Under the pieces are notes generated by a model that saw nothing but the letters and a program-made list of their open reading frames with translations, did no database searches and was not told the origin of the DNA. Below, one piece after another: positions 25,564-34,745 of a stretch of 64,000 nucleotides of DNA. The translations under genes were made by a program, and so were the position numbers. The stretch comes from Pseudomonas sp. UBA4617. GTDB taxonomy: Bacteria; Pseudomonadota; Gammaproteobacteria; Pseudomonadales; Pseudomonadaceae. The stretch is taken from the NCBI RefSeq assembly GCF_002386445.1, contig NZ_DGIR01000022.1, forward strand, positions 91,663-155,662, written 5' to 3'. Position 1 is the stretch's first letter, and the number at the start of each line of letters is the position of its first letter.

Positions 25564-27333
25564 TCAGAATTGTTCGGCTGTCATCCCATAGAGACTGGCG
25601 CTCCCTGCACGAATGCTCGCCTCCAGGCCCAAGCCACGCGGCAGCACCCGCTGGAAGTAGAACTGCGCACACGCCAGCTTGGCCTCATGGAACGCGCCGT
25701 CCTCGTTACGCTTGGCCAGCGCCACCGCGGCCATCCGCGCCCACATGTAGGCATACGCGGTGAGCCCGAACAGTTGCAGGTATTCCACCGCCACGGCACT
25801 GACCAGGTTGGGTTCGTCGCCGGCCCGCGAGCGCAGCCAGGTGCTGGTCGCCTCCAGCCGCGCCAGGCTCGCTTGCAGGGCTTCACGGTGCAGCGGCGCG
25901 TCGAGGCTGAAGGCGCGTACCTCGGCAGCAAAGCTGGCCAGTGCCTGGCCGCCGTCGGCCAGCACCTTGCGCCCGAGCAGGTCAAGGGCCTGAATGCCGT
26001 TGGTACCTTCATAGATCTGGGCGATGCGCACGTCACGCACGCGCTGCTCCTGGCCCCATTCACGGATGTAGCCGTGGCCACCATACACCTGCTGGCCGAG
26101 CACACAGCTTTCCAGGCCGTTGTCGGTGAAGAACGCCTTGGCCACCGGCGTCAGCAGCGCCACCAGGCGCTGTGCGTGCTCGCGTTCGCCGGCGTCGGCG
26201 GCGTAGCGCGCCAGGTCCAGCTGTTGGCCAACGTAGGCGGCGAACGCCCGGCCACCTTCGGTGAGGGAGCGCATGGTCAGCAGCATGCGCCGTACATCAC
26301 CGTGCTGGATGATCGGGTCGGCCACCTTGTCCTTGGCCTGCGGGCCACTGGCGGCACGGCTTTGCAGGCGCTCATTGGCATAGCGGGCGGCGCTCTGGTA
26401 GGACGCTTCGGCACAACCGATACCTTGCAGGCCGATGGACAGGCGTTCGTAGTTCATCATGGTGAACATCGCGGCCAGGCCCTTGTTCGGCTCGCCCACC
26501 AGGTAGCCGACCGCGCCGTCGAAGTTCATCACGCAGGTGGCCGAGGCCTTGATGCCCATCTTGTGTTCGACCGAGCCGCAATGCGCGGGGTTGCGTCGGC
26601 CCAGGCTGCCATCGGCCTCGACCAGGTACTTGGGCACCAGGAACAGCGAAATACCCTTGGCTCCGGCAGGTGCGTCGGGCAGCTTGGCCAGCACCAGGTG
26701 GATGATGTTCTCGGTCAGGTCCTGCTCGCCGCCGGTGATGAAGATCTTGCTGCCGCTGATGCGGTAGCTGCCGTCGGCCTGGGGTTCGGCGCGGCTGCGG
26801 ATCAGCCCCAGGTCGGTGCCGGCATGGGGCTCGGTGAGGCACATGGTGCCGGTCCAGCGGCCTGCGTACAGGGGCGGCAGGTAGGTGGCCTTTAGCGCTT
26901 CGCTGGCGTGGGCATCGATCGCCAGGCAGCTGCCGGCGCTCAATGCCGAATACAGGCTGAAGCTGCAGTCGGCGGCATAGAGCATTTCCTCGAAGAGCAC
27001 GCCGAGCATTTTCGGCATGCCCATGCCGCCATGCTCGGGGTTGCCACCCAGGCCGACCCAGCCGCCTTCGCGGTAGGTGTGCCAGGCCTCACGGAAGCCA
27101 TCGGGAGTGGTGACGGTGCCGGCCTCGAAGCGCACGCCTTGCTCGTCACCGTTGCGGCTGAGCGGGGCGATCAGCTGGCCGGTGACCTTGGCCGCTTCCT
27201 CGAGGATGGCATCGGCGGTTTCGGCGTCGATGCGTTCGGCCAGGGCCGGCAGGCGGGCCCACAAGGCAGGGGCGTTGAACACATCATGCAGGACGAAGCG
27301 CATGTCGCGCAGGGGGGCGGTATAGGTGGTCAT
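25564..27333 (-). CDS. Acyl-CoA dehydrogenase (long form with extra C-terminal domain)
   Basis: A 589-residue FAD-dependent acyl-CoA dehydrogenase, longer than the ~380-residue classical type because of N- and C-terminal extensions. FAD and substrate motifs are MCLTEPHAGTDLGLI and YRISGSKIFITGGEQD; GGHGYIREWGQEQRVRD and the catalytic-loop AQIYEGTNGIQALDLLGRK identify the large ACAD form that acts on medium or long acyl chains. I use ATG 27333, where family similarity begins; the open frame upstream is an overlap with the next gene's antisense frame. It follows the acyl-CoA ligase gene on the same strand with a 74-nt gap, so the two probably form a fatty-acid activation and first oxidation unit. 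Confidence 0.92.
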   Translation of the reverse strand: MTTYTAPLRDMRFVLHDVFNAPALWARLPALAERIDAETADAILEEAAKVTGQLIAPLSRNGDEQGVRFEAGTVTTPDGFREAWHTYREGGWVGLGGNPEHGGMGMPKMLGVLFEEMLYAADCSFSLYSALSAGSCLAIDAHASEALKATYLPPLYAGRWTGTMCLTEPHAGTDLGLIRSRAEPQADGSYRISGSKIFITGGEQDLTENIIHLVLAKLPDAPAGAKGISLFLVPKYLVEADGSLGRRNPAHCGSVEHKMGIKASATCVMNFDGAVGYLVGEPNKGLAAMFTMMNYERLSIGLQGIGCAEASYQSAARYANERLQSRAASGPQAKDKVADPIIQHGDVRRMLLTMRSLTEGGRAFAAYVGQQLDLARYAADAGEREHAQRLVALLTPVAKAFFTDNGLESCVLGQQVYGGHGYIREWGQEQRVRDVRIAQIYEGTNGIQALDLLGRKVLADGGQALASFAAEVRAFSLDAPLHREALQASLARLEATSTWLRSRAGDEPNLVSAVAVEYLQLFGLTAYAYMWARMAAVALAKRNEDGAFHEAKLACAQFYFQRVLPRGLGLEASIRAGSASLYGMTAEQF

Positions 27334-27407
27334 CGCGGAACTCTTGAAAGATGGGCAATCTGGGCTGGCCTGGTCGCAGGTAAAACCGCGAAAAGGCCGC
27401 CAGGGTT

Positions 27408-29030
27408 TCAGAGGGCCTTGGCCCGGTCGCGCAGCACGTACTTCTGGATCTTGCCGGTGGAGGTTTTCGGCAGTTCGCCGAACACCACGGTCTTCGGCAC
27501 CTTGAACCCGGCCAGGTGCTCGCGGCACCAGCCGGTGATGTCGGCTTCGCGGGTGTCTTCGCGGCCGGGCTTGAGGGCGATGAAGGCGCATGGGGTTTCG
27601 CCCCATTTTTCGTCCGGGCGTGCCACTACCGCGGCTTCCAGCACGGCGGGGTGCTTGTACAGGGCGTCCTCGACCTCGATGGTGGAGATGTTCTCGCCGC
27701 CGGAGATGATGATGTCCTTCAGCCGGTCCTTGATCTCGACATAGCCGTCGGCATGCCACACGGCCAGGTCGCCGGTGTGGAACCAGCCGCCACGGAAGGC
27801 TTCCGCGGTCGCCTCGGGGTTTTTCAGGTAGCCCTTCATCACGGTGTTGCCGCGCATGAAGATCTCGCCCAAGGTATTGCCGTCGCGCGGTACCGGCTCG
27901 AGGGTCTGCGGGTCGGCGACCATCAAGCCGTCGAGGGTCGGGTAGCGCACGCCCTGGCGTGACTTGATCCGCGCGCGGTCTTCGAGCGCAAGTTGGTCCC
28001 ATTCGTCATGCCAGGCACACACGGTCACCGGGCCATAGACTTCGGTCAGGCCATAAGTGTGTGTCACCCGTATGCCCATTTCCTCCACGGCACCGATGAC
28101 CTTGGCAGGTGGTGCGGCGCCGGCGACCATGGCCTGCACCGGGTGCTCGATGGCCGCCTTGGCCGCCTCGGGCATGTTGACCAGCGCGTTGAGCACGATC
28201 GGCGCACCGCACAGGTGGCTGACCCGGTGTTCGCGGATCAGGTTGAGGATTTTCTGCGGGTCGACCCGGCGCAGGAAAACGTGGGTGCCGGCCAGCGCGG
28301 TGATGGTCCATGGGTAGCACCAGCCGTTGCAGTGGAACATCGGCAGGGTCCACAGGTACACCGGGCGATGCCCCATGGCCCAGGTCATCTGGTTGCCCAG
28401 GGCATTCAGGTAGGCGCCACGGTGGTGATAGACCACGCCCTTGGGGTTGCCGGTGGTGCCGGAGGTGTAGTTGAGCGAAATCGCCTGCCACTCGTCATCG
28501 GGCCATTGCCAGGCAAATTCCGGGTCGCCTTCGGCGAGGAATGCCTCGTAGTCCAGTGCGCTGAGCGCACGGCCTTCGCCGTACTCCGGGTCATCCACAT
28601 CCACCACCAGTGGCGGGTGTTCGAGCAAGGCCAGGGCAGCCTCGATGACCGTGTGGAACTCGCGGTCGGTAATCAGCACCTTGGCCTCGCCATGTTGCAG
28701 CATGAAGGCGATGGCCTCTGCGTCCAGGCGAACGTTCAGGGTGTTGAGCACGGCGCCGGTCATGGGCACGCCAAAGTGGGCCTCGAGCATGGCCGGAATG
28801 TTCGGCAACATCACCGCCACGGTATCGCCGCGACCGATACCCCGGCCTACCAGGGCGCTGGCCAGGCGTCGGCAGCGCTGGTAGGTTTCCTGCCAGTTGC
28901 GGCGGATGGCTCCGTGAATCACTGCGGGGTAGTTGCCGTAAACGGCAGCGGTGCGCTCGATGAAACTCAGCGGGGTGAGGGCGACATGGTTGACGGCTGC
29001 GGGCATCAGGCCCTGGGCATAGATCGACAT
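27408..29030 (-). CDS. Acyl-CoA synthetase (AMP-forming, medium/long-chain type)
   Basis: A 540-residue adenylate-forming ligase that converts a carboxylic acid, ATP and CoA to acyl-CoA. The P-loop-like motif is YTSGTTGNPKGVVYHHRG, the hinge and A8 region is IKDRLKDIIISGGENIS, and the catalytic lysine lies in TSTGKIQKYVLRD. The sequence resembles AlkK-type fatty acid ligases. It is followed by the acyl-CoA dehydrogenase and is divergent from a PAS kinase/FixJ-type regulator pair across 195 nt that carry paired repeats, so the pair may regulate it. Chain-length specificity is not readable. Confidence 0.9.
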   Translation of the reverse strand: MSIYAQGLMPAAVNHVALTPLSFIERTAAVYGNYPAVIHGAIRRNWQETYQRCRRLASALVGRGIGRGDTVAVMLPNIPAMLEAHFGVPMTGAVLNTLNVRLDAEAIAFMLQHGEAKVLITDREFHTVIEAALALLEHPPLVVDVDDPEYGEGRALSALDYEAFLAEGDPEFAWQWPDDEWQAISLNYTSGTTGNPKGVVYHHRGAYLNALGNQMTWAMGHRPVYLWTLPMFHCNGWCYPWTITALAGTHVFLRRVDPQKILNLIREHRVSHLCGAPIVLNALVNMPEAAKAAIEHPVQAMVAGAAPPAKVIGAVEEMGIRVTHTYGLTEVYGPVTVCAWHDEWDQLALEDRARIKSRQGVRYPTLDGLMVADPQTLEPVPRDGNTLGEIFMRGNTVMKGYLKNPEATAEAFRGGWFHTGDLAVWHADGYVEIKDRLKDIIISGGENISTIEVEDALYKHPAVLEAAVVARPDEKWGETPCAFIALKPGREDTREADITGWCREHLAGFKVPKTVVFGELPKTSTGKIQKYVLRDRAKAL

Positions 29031-29180
29031 GCAGTAGTCCTGTAAGGGAGGCAGGCGCAGCCAGTGCGCTGGACCCCCGGTGGCTGATTGTTAGCTCTGT
29101 TCAGGGTGCAGGGTGGCGGAATGTTAGACCGCTACCCTTGCCGCATTTTTACGCGAGTCGCTATGGTATTAGGAATATCG

Positions 29181-29212
29181 ACTATAGCAATATAGTAGAA
29201 CTACTATAGCAA
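29181..29212. promoter_or_regulatory. Direct repeats and palindrome in the ligase/kinase divergent promoter region
   Basis: ACTATAGCAA occurs twice, at 29181-29190 and 29203-29212, exactly 22 nt (about two helical turns) apart. Between and overlapping them is TATAGTAG-aa-CTACTATA (29191-29208), a perfect 8-nt-arm palindrome. The block lies 14-45 nt before the kinase GTG start and about 150 nt from the ligase start. It is a strong candidate binding site for a dimeric regulator, possibly the FixJ-type regulator encoded next door. Confidence 0.55.
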
Positions 29213-29225
29213 CGAGCCGTTCACT

Positions 29226-30632
29226 GTGAACAAGACCGCCTACCCCTTGCTCGCCAAGGACCCCCAGCCCAGCCTGATGCTGGCGGGTGATGCCAGGCCG
29301 CTGGCGCTCAACCCGGCAATGCAGGCGTGGCTCGATGACGGCCCCGCACTGGCCAACTGGCTGCCGGCCAACTGTGCCGCCCTGGTGCGCGCCTGCCTGC
29401 GCCAGCACCGGGCAATTGCCGACGTTGAGGTGCAGGTCGGCGAGCGCATCGTGTTGTGGAACTTCATCCCTGACGATCAGCGCCAGCAAGTGCTGGCGCG
29501 TTGTCGCGATGCCAGTGACGAGCGCCACGGTGCGCGCGAGGCCAGCCGCGCCCGGCGCCTGTACCGGCTGATCATCGAGAACACCACCGACCTCATTTCC
29601 CGGCACAGCCCTGATGGCCGTTTTCTCGATGCCTCGCCGGCGGCATTCCGCCTGCTCGGCCTGTGGCCCGAGCAATTGCGCGGCATGGCCGTACACAGCC
29701 TGCTGCACCCGCGCGAACGCCGCCAGGTGCTGCGTCAGGCCGCGGCGGCCCTGGACCAGGATGGTTACCACACCATGACCTGCCGGGTGCGCTTGGCCGC
29801 AGGCGGCTACCGCTGGTTCGAGATTGCCAGCCGGGCGATCCGCGAAACCTACACCGGCGCGGTGGTGGAGGTGGTCAGCGTGTCCCGCGACATCACCTTG
29901 CGTATCGAGGCCCAGGAGAGCCTGGCGCACAGTGCCCGCTTGGCCACCTTGGGCGAGCTGGCTTCAGGTATCGCCCACGAGATCAACCAGCCGCTGGCCG
30001 CCGTGGTCAACTATGCCAATGCCAGCCAGCGCTACCTGCAGGGTGTGGCGCACGATCCGCAGGCGTGCGAGCGGGTCGGGCAGGGCCTGCAGCGCATCAG
30101 CGAGCAAGCCACCCATGCCGCCGAAGTGATCCGCCGCCTGCGCGCCTTCCTGCGCAAGGGGCCGCGCCGCCTGCAGGCGCTGGACGTGGCCGAGGTGGCC
30201 GGTGAAGCCATGCGCCTGTGTGCCTGGGAAGCTGCGCGCGACCAGGTGCTGGTGGAACTGCGCATGAGCGCGCAACTGCCCTCGGTGTACGCCGACCGGG
30301 TATTGCTGGAGCAAGTGCTGCTCAACCTGCTGCGCAACGCCATCGAGGCCAACCGCGAGCAGCACGGCGAGCGGCCGTCGCGTATCCTGCTGAGCGCCGC
30401 GCGCGATGGCGACGGCGTGCTGGTGGAAGTGGCCGACCAGGGGCCGGGCGTAGCCCCCGGGCAACTGGATGAAATCTTCACGCCGTTCACCACCAGCAAG
30501 GCCGATGGCCTGGGCCTGGGGTTGAGCATGAGTCGCAGCCTGATCGAAGGCTTTGGCGGCAGCCTGTGGGCGCGGGGCGGTGACAAGGGTGGGCTGGTGC
30601 TGTGCTGCCGTCTGGTGGTCAGCAGGGGATAA
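29226..30632 (+). CDS. PAS-domain sensor histidine kinase
   Basis: A 468-residue soluble sensor kinase. Residues 1-110 form a variable N-terminal sensor region, a PAS domain covers ~112-225 (RLYRLIIENTTDLISRHSPD, GRFLDASPAAFRLLG) with a PAC tail ending VSVSRDITLRI, then the HisKA dimerisation helix with phospho-acceptor His251 (SGIAHEINQPLAAVVNYA), and the ATPase domain (LLNLLRNAIEANRE, DQGPGVAPG, GLGLGLSMSRSLIEGFGG). No membrane segment is apparent. It begins at GTG 29226 with only a weak ribosome site. The response regulator gene follows within 12 nt. Class resembles FixL/TodS-like aerobic regulators; signal unknown. Confidence 0.9.
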   Translation: MNKTAYPLLAKDPQPSLMLAGDARPLALNPAMQAWLDDGPALANWLPANCAALVRACLRQHRAIADVEVQVGERIVLWNFIPDDQRQQVLARCRDASDERHGAREASRARRLYRLIIENTTDLISRHSPDGRFLDASPAAFRLLGLWPEQLRGMAVHSLLHPRERRQVLRQAAAALDQDGYHTMTCRVRLAAGGYRWFEIASRAIRETYTGAVVEVVSVSRDITLRIEAQESLAHSARLATLGELASGIAHEINQPLAAVVNYANASQRYLQGVAHDPQACERVGQGLQRISEQATHAAEVIRRLRAFLRKGPRRLQALDVAEVAGEAMRLCAWEAARDQVLVELRMSAQLPSVYADRVLLEQVLLNLLRNAIEANREQHGERPSRILLSAARDGDGVLVEVADQGPGVAPGQLDEIFTPFTTSKADGLGLGLSMSRSLIEGFGGSLWARGGDKGGLVLCCRLVVSRG

Positions 30633-30643
30633 GGAGAGGCGCA

Positions 30644-31273
30644 GTGCAAGCGAAAGTGTATGTGGTCGATGACGACCAGGGCATGCGGGATTCGACCGTG
30701 TGGCTGCTGCAGTCGGTAGGTTTGCAGGCCCTGCCGTTCGCCAGCGGGCAGGCGTTTCTTGACGCCTGTGTTGATGACGGGCCTGCCTGTGTGCTGCTGG
30801 ACGTGCGCATGCCAGGGTTGGGCGGGTTGGCAGTGCAGCAGGCGATGCGTGAACGCGGCCTGGCACTGCCGGTGATTTTCGTCAGTGGCCATGCCGATGT
30901 GCCGATCGTGGTGCGGGCGTTCAAGACCGGCGCCTGCGATTTCATTGAAAAGCCGTACAACGACCAGTTGCTGCTCGACAGCGTGCAGGCCGCGCTGGAA
31001 CGGGCCGGGCGGGCGCGCCAGGACGACCAGGCACTGGCTCAGGTACAGGCGCGTATCGATGCCCTGACACCACGCGAGCGCGACGTGTTCGTGCCGTTGG
31101 CCCAAGGCTTGAACAACCGCGAGATTGCCGAGCGGCTGGGCGTTAGCGTGAAGACCGTTGACCTGTACCGTGGCCGGGTGATGAAACGCTTGCAGGCGCA
31201 AAGCCTGGCCGAGCTGGTCGGCATTGCCATTGCCTGCGGTGCGGTGCAGGCGTTGGGCCTGCGTGCCCTGTAG
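30644..31273 (+). CDS. FixJ/LuxR-type response regulator
   Basis: A 209-residue two-domain regulator. The receiver has the acidic pocket DDDQG at residues 9-13, phospho-acceptor Asp53 (VLLDVRMPG) and Lys103 (IEKPYN); a LuxR-type helix-turn-helix follows (LTPRERDVFVPLAQGLNNRE, GVSVKTVDLYRGRVMKRLQA). The start is GTG 30644: AAGGAG lies at 30631-30636, seven bases away, and the in-frame upstream part overlaps the kinase gene. It is the cognate partner of the preceding PAS kinase. The divergent acyl-CoA ligase/dehydrogenase unit is the most likely regulon member, based on position and on repeats at 29181-29212. Confidence 0.92.
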   Translation: MQAKVYVVDDDQGMRDSTVWLLQSVGLQALPFASGQAFLDACVDDGPACVLLDVRMPGLGGLAVQQAMRERGLALPVIFVSGHADVPIVVRAFKTGACDFIEKPYNDQLLLDSVQAALERAGRARQDDQALAQVQARIDALTPRERDVFVPLAQGLNNREIAERLGVSVKTVDLYRGRVMKRLQAQSLAELVGIAIACGAVQALGLRAL

Positions 31274-31299
31274 GAGCAACCGGCGGGGCAGGCACCAGC

Positions 31300-31359
31300 A
31301 TGAAATATTTCATAGCCTGCTAATCAAAGCTTTGACATTCACTGCCTAAGCAGTAATAT
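31300..31359 (+). promoter_or_regulatory. Promoter with stacked operator palindromes before marR-emrAB
   Basis: A near-consensus sigma-70 promoter: TTGACA at 31332-31337, 16-nt spacer, TAATAT at 31354-31359. Three palindromes surround or overlap it: ATGAAATATTTCAT (31300-31313, perfect), TCAAAGCTTTGA (31324-31335, perfect, overlapping the -35) and ACTGC-ctaa-GCAGT (31341-31354, inside the spacer). Repressor binding there would block transcription, as expected for autoregulated MarR operons. Confidence 0.7.
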
Positions 31360-31387
31360 TTTTACACACTTACCCGAGCAGTCGCTG

Positions 31388-31861
31388 ATGGCCCATTTCA
31401 CCCCAGACAACTTCCAGACCTGCGCCATCGGCATGCTGCTTGGCCGCGCGGCGATCCTCAAGGACCGCATCCTCGACTGGCACCTCGAAGCCGAGGGCGT
31501 CACCGCCGCGCAGTTCAAGGTGCTGATCATCGTCACCCAGTACCAGGTGGATACCCCGGCCGAATTGTGCCGCTACCTGGGGCTGGACAGCGGTTCGATG
31601 ACCCGCATGCTCGACCGCCTCGAACAGAAGGAACTGATCGTGCGCAATCGCTGCGCCGACGACCGTCGCCAGGTGCGCCTGGCATTGACTGCCGACGGCC
31701 AGCGCCTGGCCGACCGGCTGCCGGAAATCGGCGCCGCCGCCATGAACGAATTGTGCGGCGCGCTGGACGCCGAAGAACTCAAGGCTCTGGAGGGCCTGCT
31801 GGCCAAGGTGCTGCTCGCTGCCGGCGACCCGTTGACGATCCGCCGCTTCGGCGATCGCTGA
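31388..31861 (+). CDS. MarR-family transcriptional repressor
   Basis: A 157-residue MarR-family winged-helix repressor of the EmrR/SlyA kind. The DNA-binding segment is ELCRYLGLDSGSMTRMLDRL followed by the wing RNRCADDRRQVRLALTADG, and helices at both ends form the dimer interface. It is the first gene of an operon with an EmrA-like adaptor and an EmrB-like exporter, 30 nt upstream of the adaptor, so it most likely represses its own operon and releases it when an aromatic or lipophilic compound binds. The palindromes at 31300-31354 are its probable operators. Confidence 0.92.
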   Translation: MAHFTPDNFQTCAIGMLLGRAAILKDRILDWHLEAEGVTAAQFKVLIIVTQYQVDTPAELCRYLGLDSGSMTRMLDRLEQKELIVRNRCADDRRQVRLALTADGQRLADRLPEIGAAAMNELCGALDAEELKALEGLLAKVLLAAGDPLTIRRFGDR

Positions 31862-31891
31862 ACCCTGTCACGCATTTTCCAAGGTACTGTC

Positions 31892-33085
31892 ATGGCCACT
31901 TCCGTAGACACCCCGTCTCCCACCGCAGCACCCGAGTCATCGCGCAAGCGCAAGGCCTGGCTGCTAGGCCTGTTGTTGCTGGTGATCCTGGCCGCTGTTG
32001 GCGCCTGGGCCTGGTATAGCCTGGTCGGGCGTTGGCACGAAAGCACCGACGATGCCTACGTCAACGGCAACGTGGTGGAAATCACGCCGCTGGTCAGCGG
32101 TACGGTCACCAGCATCGGAGCCGATGACGGCGACCTGGTGCATGCCGGCCAGGTGCTGCTGCAATTCGACCCGGCCGACAGCGAAGTGGCCTTGCAGTCC
32201 GCCGAAGCCAGGCTGGCGCGCAGCGTGCGCCAGGTGCGCGGCCTGTACAGCAACGTCGACTCGCTCAAGGCCCAACTGCAAACCCGCCAGGCCGAACTGC
32301 GCAAGGCTCAGCAGGATTTCAACCGACGCAAGGTGCTGGCCGACAGCGGTGCGATTGCCGCTGAAGAGCTGTCCCATGCCCGCGATGACCTGAGCGTGGC
32401 CCAGGCCGCGGTCAACAGCGCGCGCCAGCAACTGAGTACCAGCAGTGCGCTGGTCGACGACACCGTGGTGTCCTCGCACCCCGAGGTGATGGCGGCCGCT
32501 GCCGACCTGCGCCAGGCTTACCTCGACCATGCCCGTACCACCCTGGTCGCGCCGGTGACCGGCTACGTGGCCAAGCGTACCGTGCAGCTGGGCCAGCGCC
32601 TGCAGCCTGGCACTGCGACCATGGCGGTGATTCCACTGGATCAGGTGTGGATCGATGCCAACTTCAAGGAAACCCAGTTGCGTGACATGCGCATCGGCCA
32701 GCCGGTGCAGGTCAGCGCCGACCTGTACGGCAGCGAGGTCAAGTACAGCGGCACGGTCGACAGCCTTGGCGCCGGCACCGGCAGTGCCTTCGCCCTGTTG
32801 CCAGCGCAGAATGCCACGGGTAACTGGATCAAGATCGTCCAGCGGGTGCCGGTACGCATTCACCTCAGCCCCGACCAGCTCAAGGAGCACCCGCTGCGTA
32901 TTGGCCTGTCCACCGTGGTCGAAGTCGACTTGCATGACCAGAGCGGCCCGGCACTGGCTCAGCAGCCACCCCAGCAGGCCAGCTATACCACCCAGGTCTA
33001 TGATCGCCAGTTGGTCGAAGCCGACCACCTGATCGCCCGGCTGATCCACGAAAACAGCGCCCCCGGCAAGACGGCGCAGCGATGA
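31892..33085 (+). CDS. emrA: EmrA-like membrane-fusion (HlyD) subunit of multidrug exporter
   Basis: A 397-residue periplasmic adaptor anchored by one N-terminal segment (residues ~23-45, WLLGLLLLVILAAVGAWAWY). The first lipoyl half is STDDAYVNGNVVEITPLVSG, a long coiled-coil hairpin follows to ~residue 200, and the second lipoyl half and beta barrel contain TLVAPVTGYVAKRTVQLGQR and DQVWIDANFKETQLRDMRIG. These are hallmarks of EmrA-type adaptors, which connect an MFS exporter to an outer-membrane channel. Its last four bases overlap the start of the EmrB-like gene (ATGA). The outer-membrane partner is not in this window. Confidence 0.92.
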   Translation: MATSVDTPSPTAAPESSRKRKAWLLGLLLLVILAAVGAWAWYSLVGRWHESTDDAYVNGNVVEITPLVSGTVTSIGADDGDLVHAGQVLLQFDPADSEVALQSAEARLARSVRQVRGLYSNVDSLKAQLQTRQAELRKAQQDFNRRKVLADSGAIAAEELSHARDDLSVAQAAVNSARQQLSTSSALVDDTVVSSHPEVMAAAADLRQAYLDHARTTLVAPVTGYVAKRTVQLGQRLQPGTATMAVIPLDQVWIDANFKETQLRDMRIGQPVQVSADLYGSEVKYSGTVDSLGAGTGSAFALLPAQNATGNWIKIVQRVPVRIHLSPDQLKEHPLRIGLSTVVEVDLHDQSGPALAQQPPQQASYTTQVYDRQLVEADHLIARLIHENSAPGKTAQR

Positions 33086-34617
33086 GCAATACCGCCGCGG
33101 CCCAGTTCACCCCGCCGAGCCTGCTGCTGACTACCATCGGCCTGTCGCTGGCAACGTTCATGCAGGTGCTCGACACCACCATTGCCAACGTGGCCCTGCC
33201 GACCATTTCCGGCAACCTCGGGGTGAGCTACGAGCAGGGTACCTGGGTCATCACTTCGTTCGCGGTGAGCAACGCCATCGCCTTGCCCCTCACCGGCTGG
33301 CTCAGCCGACGGTTTGGCGAGGTGAAGCTGTTCATCTGGGCCACGCTGCTGTTCGTGCTGGCCTCGTTCCTCTGCGGGATTGCCCAGTCGATGCCGGAAC
33401 TGGTCGGTTTTCGCGTGCTGCAGGGCGTGGTGGCCGGGCCGTTGTACCCGATGACCCAGACGTTGCTGATCGCGGTGTATCCACCGGCCAAGCGCGGGAT
33501 GGCCCTGGCATTGCTGGCGATGGTGACGGTGGTGGCGCCGATTGCCGGGCCGATCCTGGGCGGCTGGATCACCGACAGCTACAGCTGGCCATGGATCTTC
33601 TTCATCAACGTGCCCATCGGCCTGTTCGCCGCAGCCGTGGTGCGCCAGCAGATGCGCAGCCGGCCGGTGGTCACCAGCCGCCAGCCGATGGACTATATCG
33701 GCCTGCTGACGCTGATCATTGGTGTCGGCGCCTTGCAGGTAGTACTCGACAAAGGCAACGACCTGGACTGGTTCGAGTCGTCGTTCATCGTGACCGGCAG
33801 CCTGGTTTCGCTGGTGTTCCTGGCGGTGTTTGTGATCTGGGAGCTGACCGACCGCCACCCGGTGGTGAACCTGCGCCTGTTCGTGCACCGCAACTTCCGG
33901 GTCGGCACCCTCGTGCTGGTCGGCGGCTATGCGGGATTCTTCGGCATCAACCTGATCCTGCCGCAGTGGTTGCAGACGCAGATGGGTTACACCGCCACCT
34001 GGGCGGGCCTGGCGGTGGCGCCGATCGGCCTGTTGCCGGTGATCATGTCGCCGTTCGTGGGCAAGTACGCGCACCGTTTCGACCTGCGCGTGCTGGCGGG
34101 GCTGGCATTTCTGGCGATCGGTACCAGCTGCTACATGCGCGCCGGGTTCACCAGCGAGGTGGACTTCCAGCACGTGGCCTTGGTGCAACTGTTCATGGGT
34201 ATCGGCGTGGCACTGTTCTTCATGCCGACCCTGAGCATCCTGCTGTCCGACCTGCCGCCGCACCAGATCGCCGATGGCTCCGGGCTGGCGACCTTCCTGC
34301 GGACCCTGGGCGGGAGTTTTGCGGCGTCGTTGACGACCTGGATCTGGATTCGCCGGGCGGACCAGCACCATGCCTACCTGAGCGAACATATCAGCCAGTT
34401 CGACCCGGCGACACGGCATACCCTGGAGCAACTGGGCGGGGCCAGCCCGCAAAGCTATGCCCAGCTGGAGCAGATGCTCAACGGCCAGGCCTACATGATG
34501 TCGACAGTTGATTACTTCACCCTGATGACCTGGGTGTTTGCCGGGTTGATCCTGCTGGTGTGGTTTGCCAAGCCGCCCTTTACCGCCAAGGCGGGGCCGG
34601 CGTCGGCGGGGCATTGA
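33082..34617 (+). CDS. emrB: EmrB-like MFS multidrug exporter (DHA2, 14 TM)
   Basis: A 511-residue DHA2-family exporter with about 14 membrane segments. The motif MQVLDTTIANVALPTISGNL in helix 1 and WVITSFAVSNAIALPLTGWL are typical of EmrB proteins, and VAPIAGPILGGWITDSYSW carries motif C of drug antiporters. It couples proton influx to extrusion of hydrophobic compounds together with the adaptor encoded just upstream, whose stop overlaps its start by four bases. Together with the MarR gene this is a complete regulatory and inner-membrane set. Substrates unknown. Confidence 0.93.
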   Translation: MSNTAAAQFTPPSLLLTTIGLSLATFMQVLDTTIANVALPTISGNLGVSYEQGTWVITSFAVSNAIALPLTGWLSRRFGEVKLFIWATLLFVLASFLCGIAQSMPELVGFRVLQGVVAGPLYPMTQTLLIAVYPPAKRGMALALLAMVTVVAPIAGPILGGWITDSYSWPWIFFINVPIGLFAAAVVRQQMRSRPVVTSRQPMDYIGLLTLIIGVGALQVVLDKGNDLDWFESSFIVTGSLVSLVFLAVFVIWELTDRHPVVNLRLFVHRNFRVGTLVLVGGYAGFFGINLILPQWLQTQMGYTATWAGLAVAPIGLLPVIMSPFVGKYAHRFDLRVLAGLAFLAIGTSCYMRAGFTSEVDFQHVALVQLFMGIGVALFFMPTLSILLSDLPPHQIADGSGLATFLRTLGGSFAASLTTWIWIRRADQHHAYLSEHISQFDPATRHTLEQLGGASPQSYAQLEQMLNGQAYMMSTVDYFTLMTWVFAGLILLVWFAKPPFTAKAGPASAGH

Positions 34618-34745
34618 CGCGGGGGGGCTTGGCTTGTGCCGTTGGGTGGGGCGGATATCGAGCGCCATCCAACCCCCTTCGCTGTTCCCATACCGTCTGT
34701 TTTCCCCTATCGTCGGACCTCCCTTTTCCAACCTTCGGCAAGTCC

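Noticed and set aside
27334..28002. N-terminal extension of the acyl-CoA dehydrogenase frame
   Set aside because: Reads as noise over the acyl-CoA ligase 3' end; dehydrogenase homology starts at ATG 27333.
32998..34731. 577-residue minus-strand open frame over emrB
   Set aside because: Shadow frame; emrB on the plus strand has full family motifs and coupled translation with emrA.
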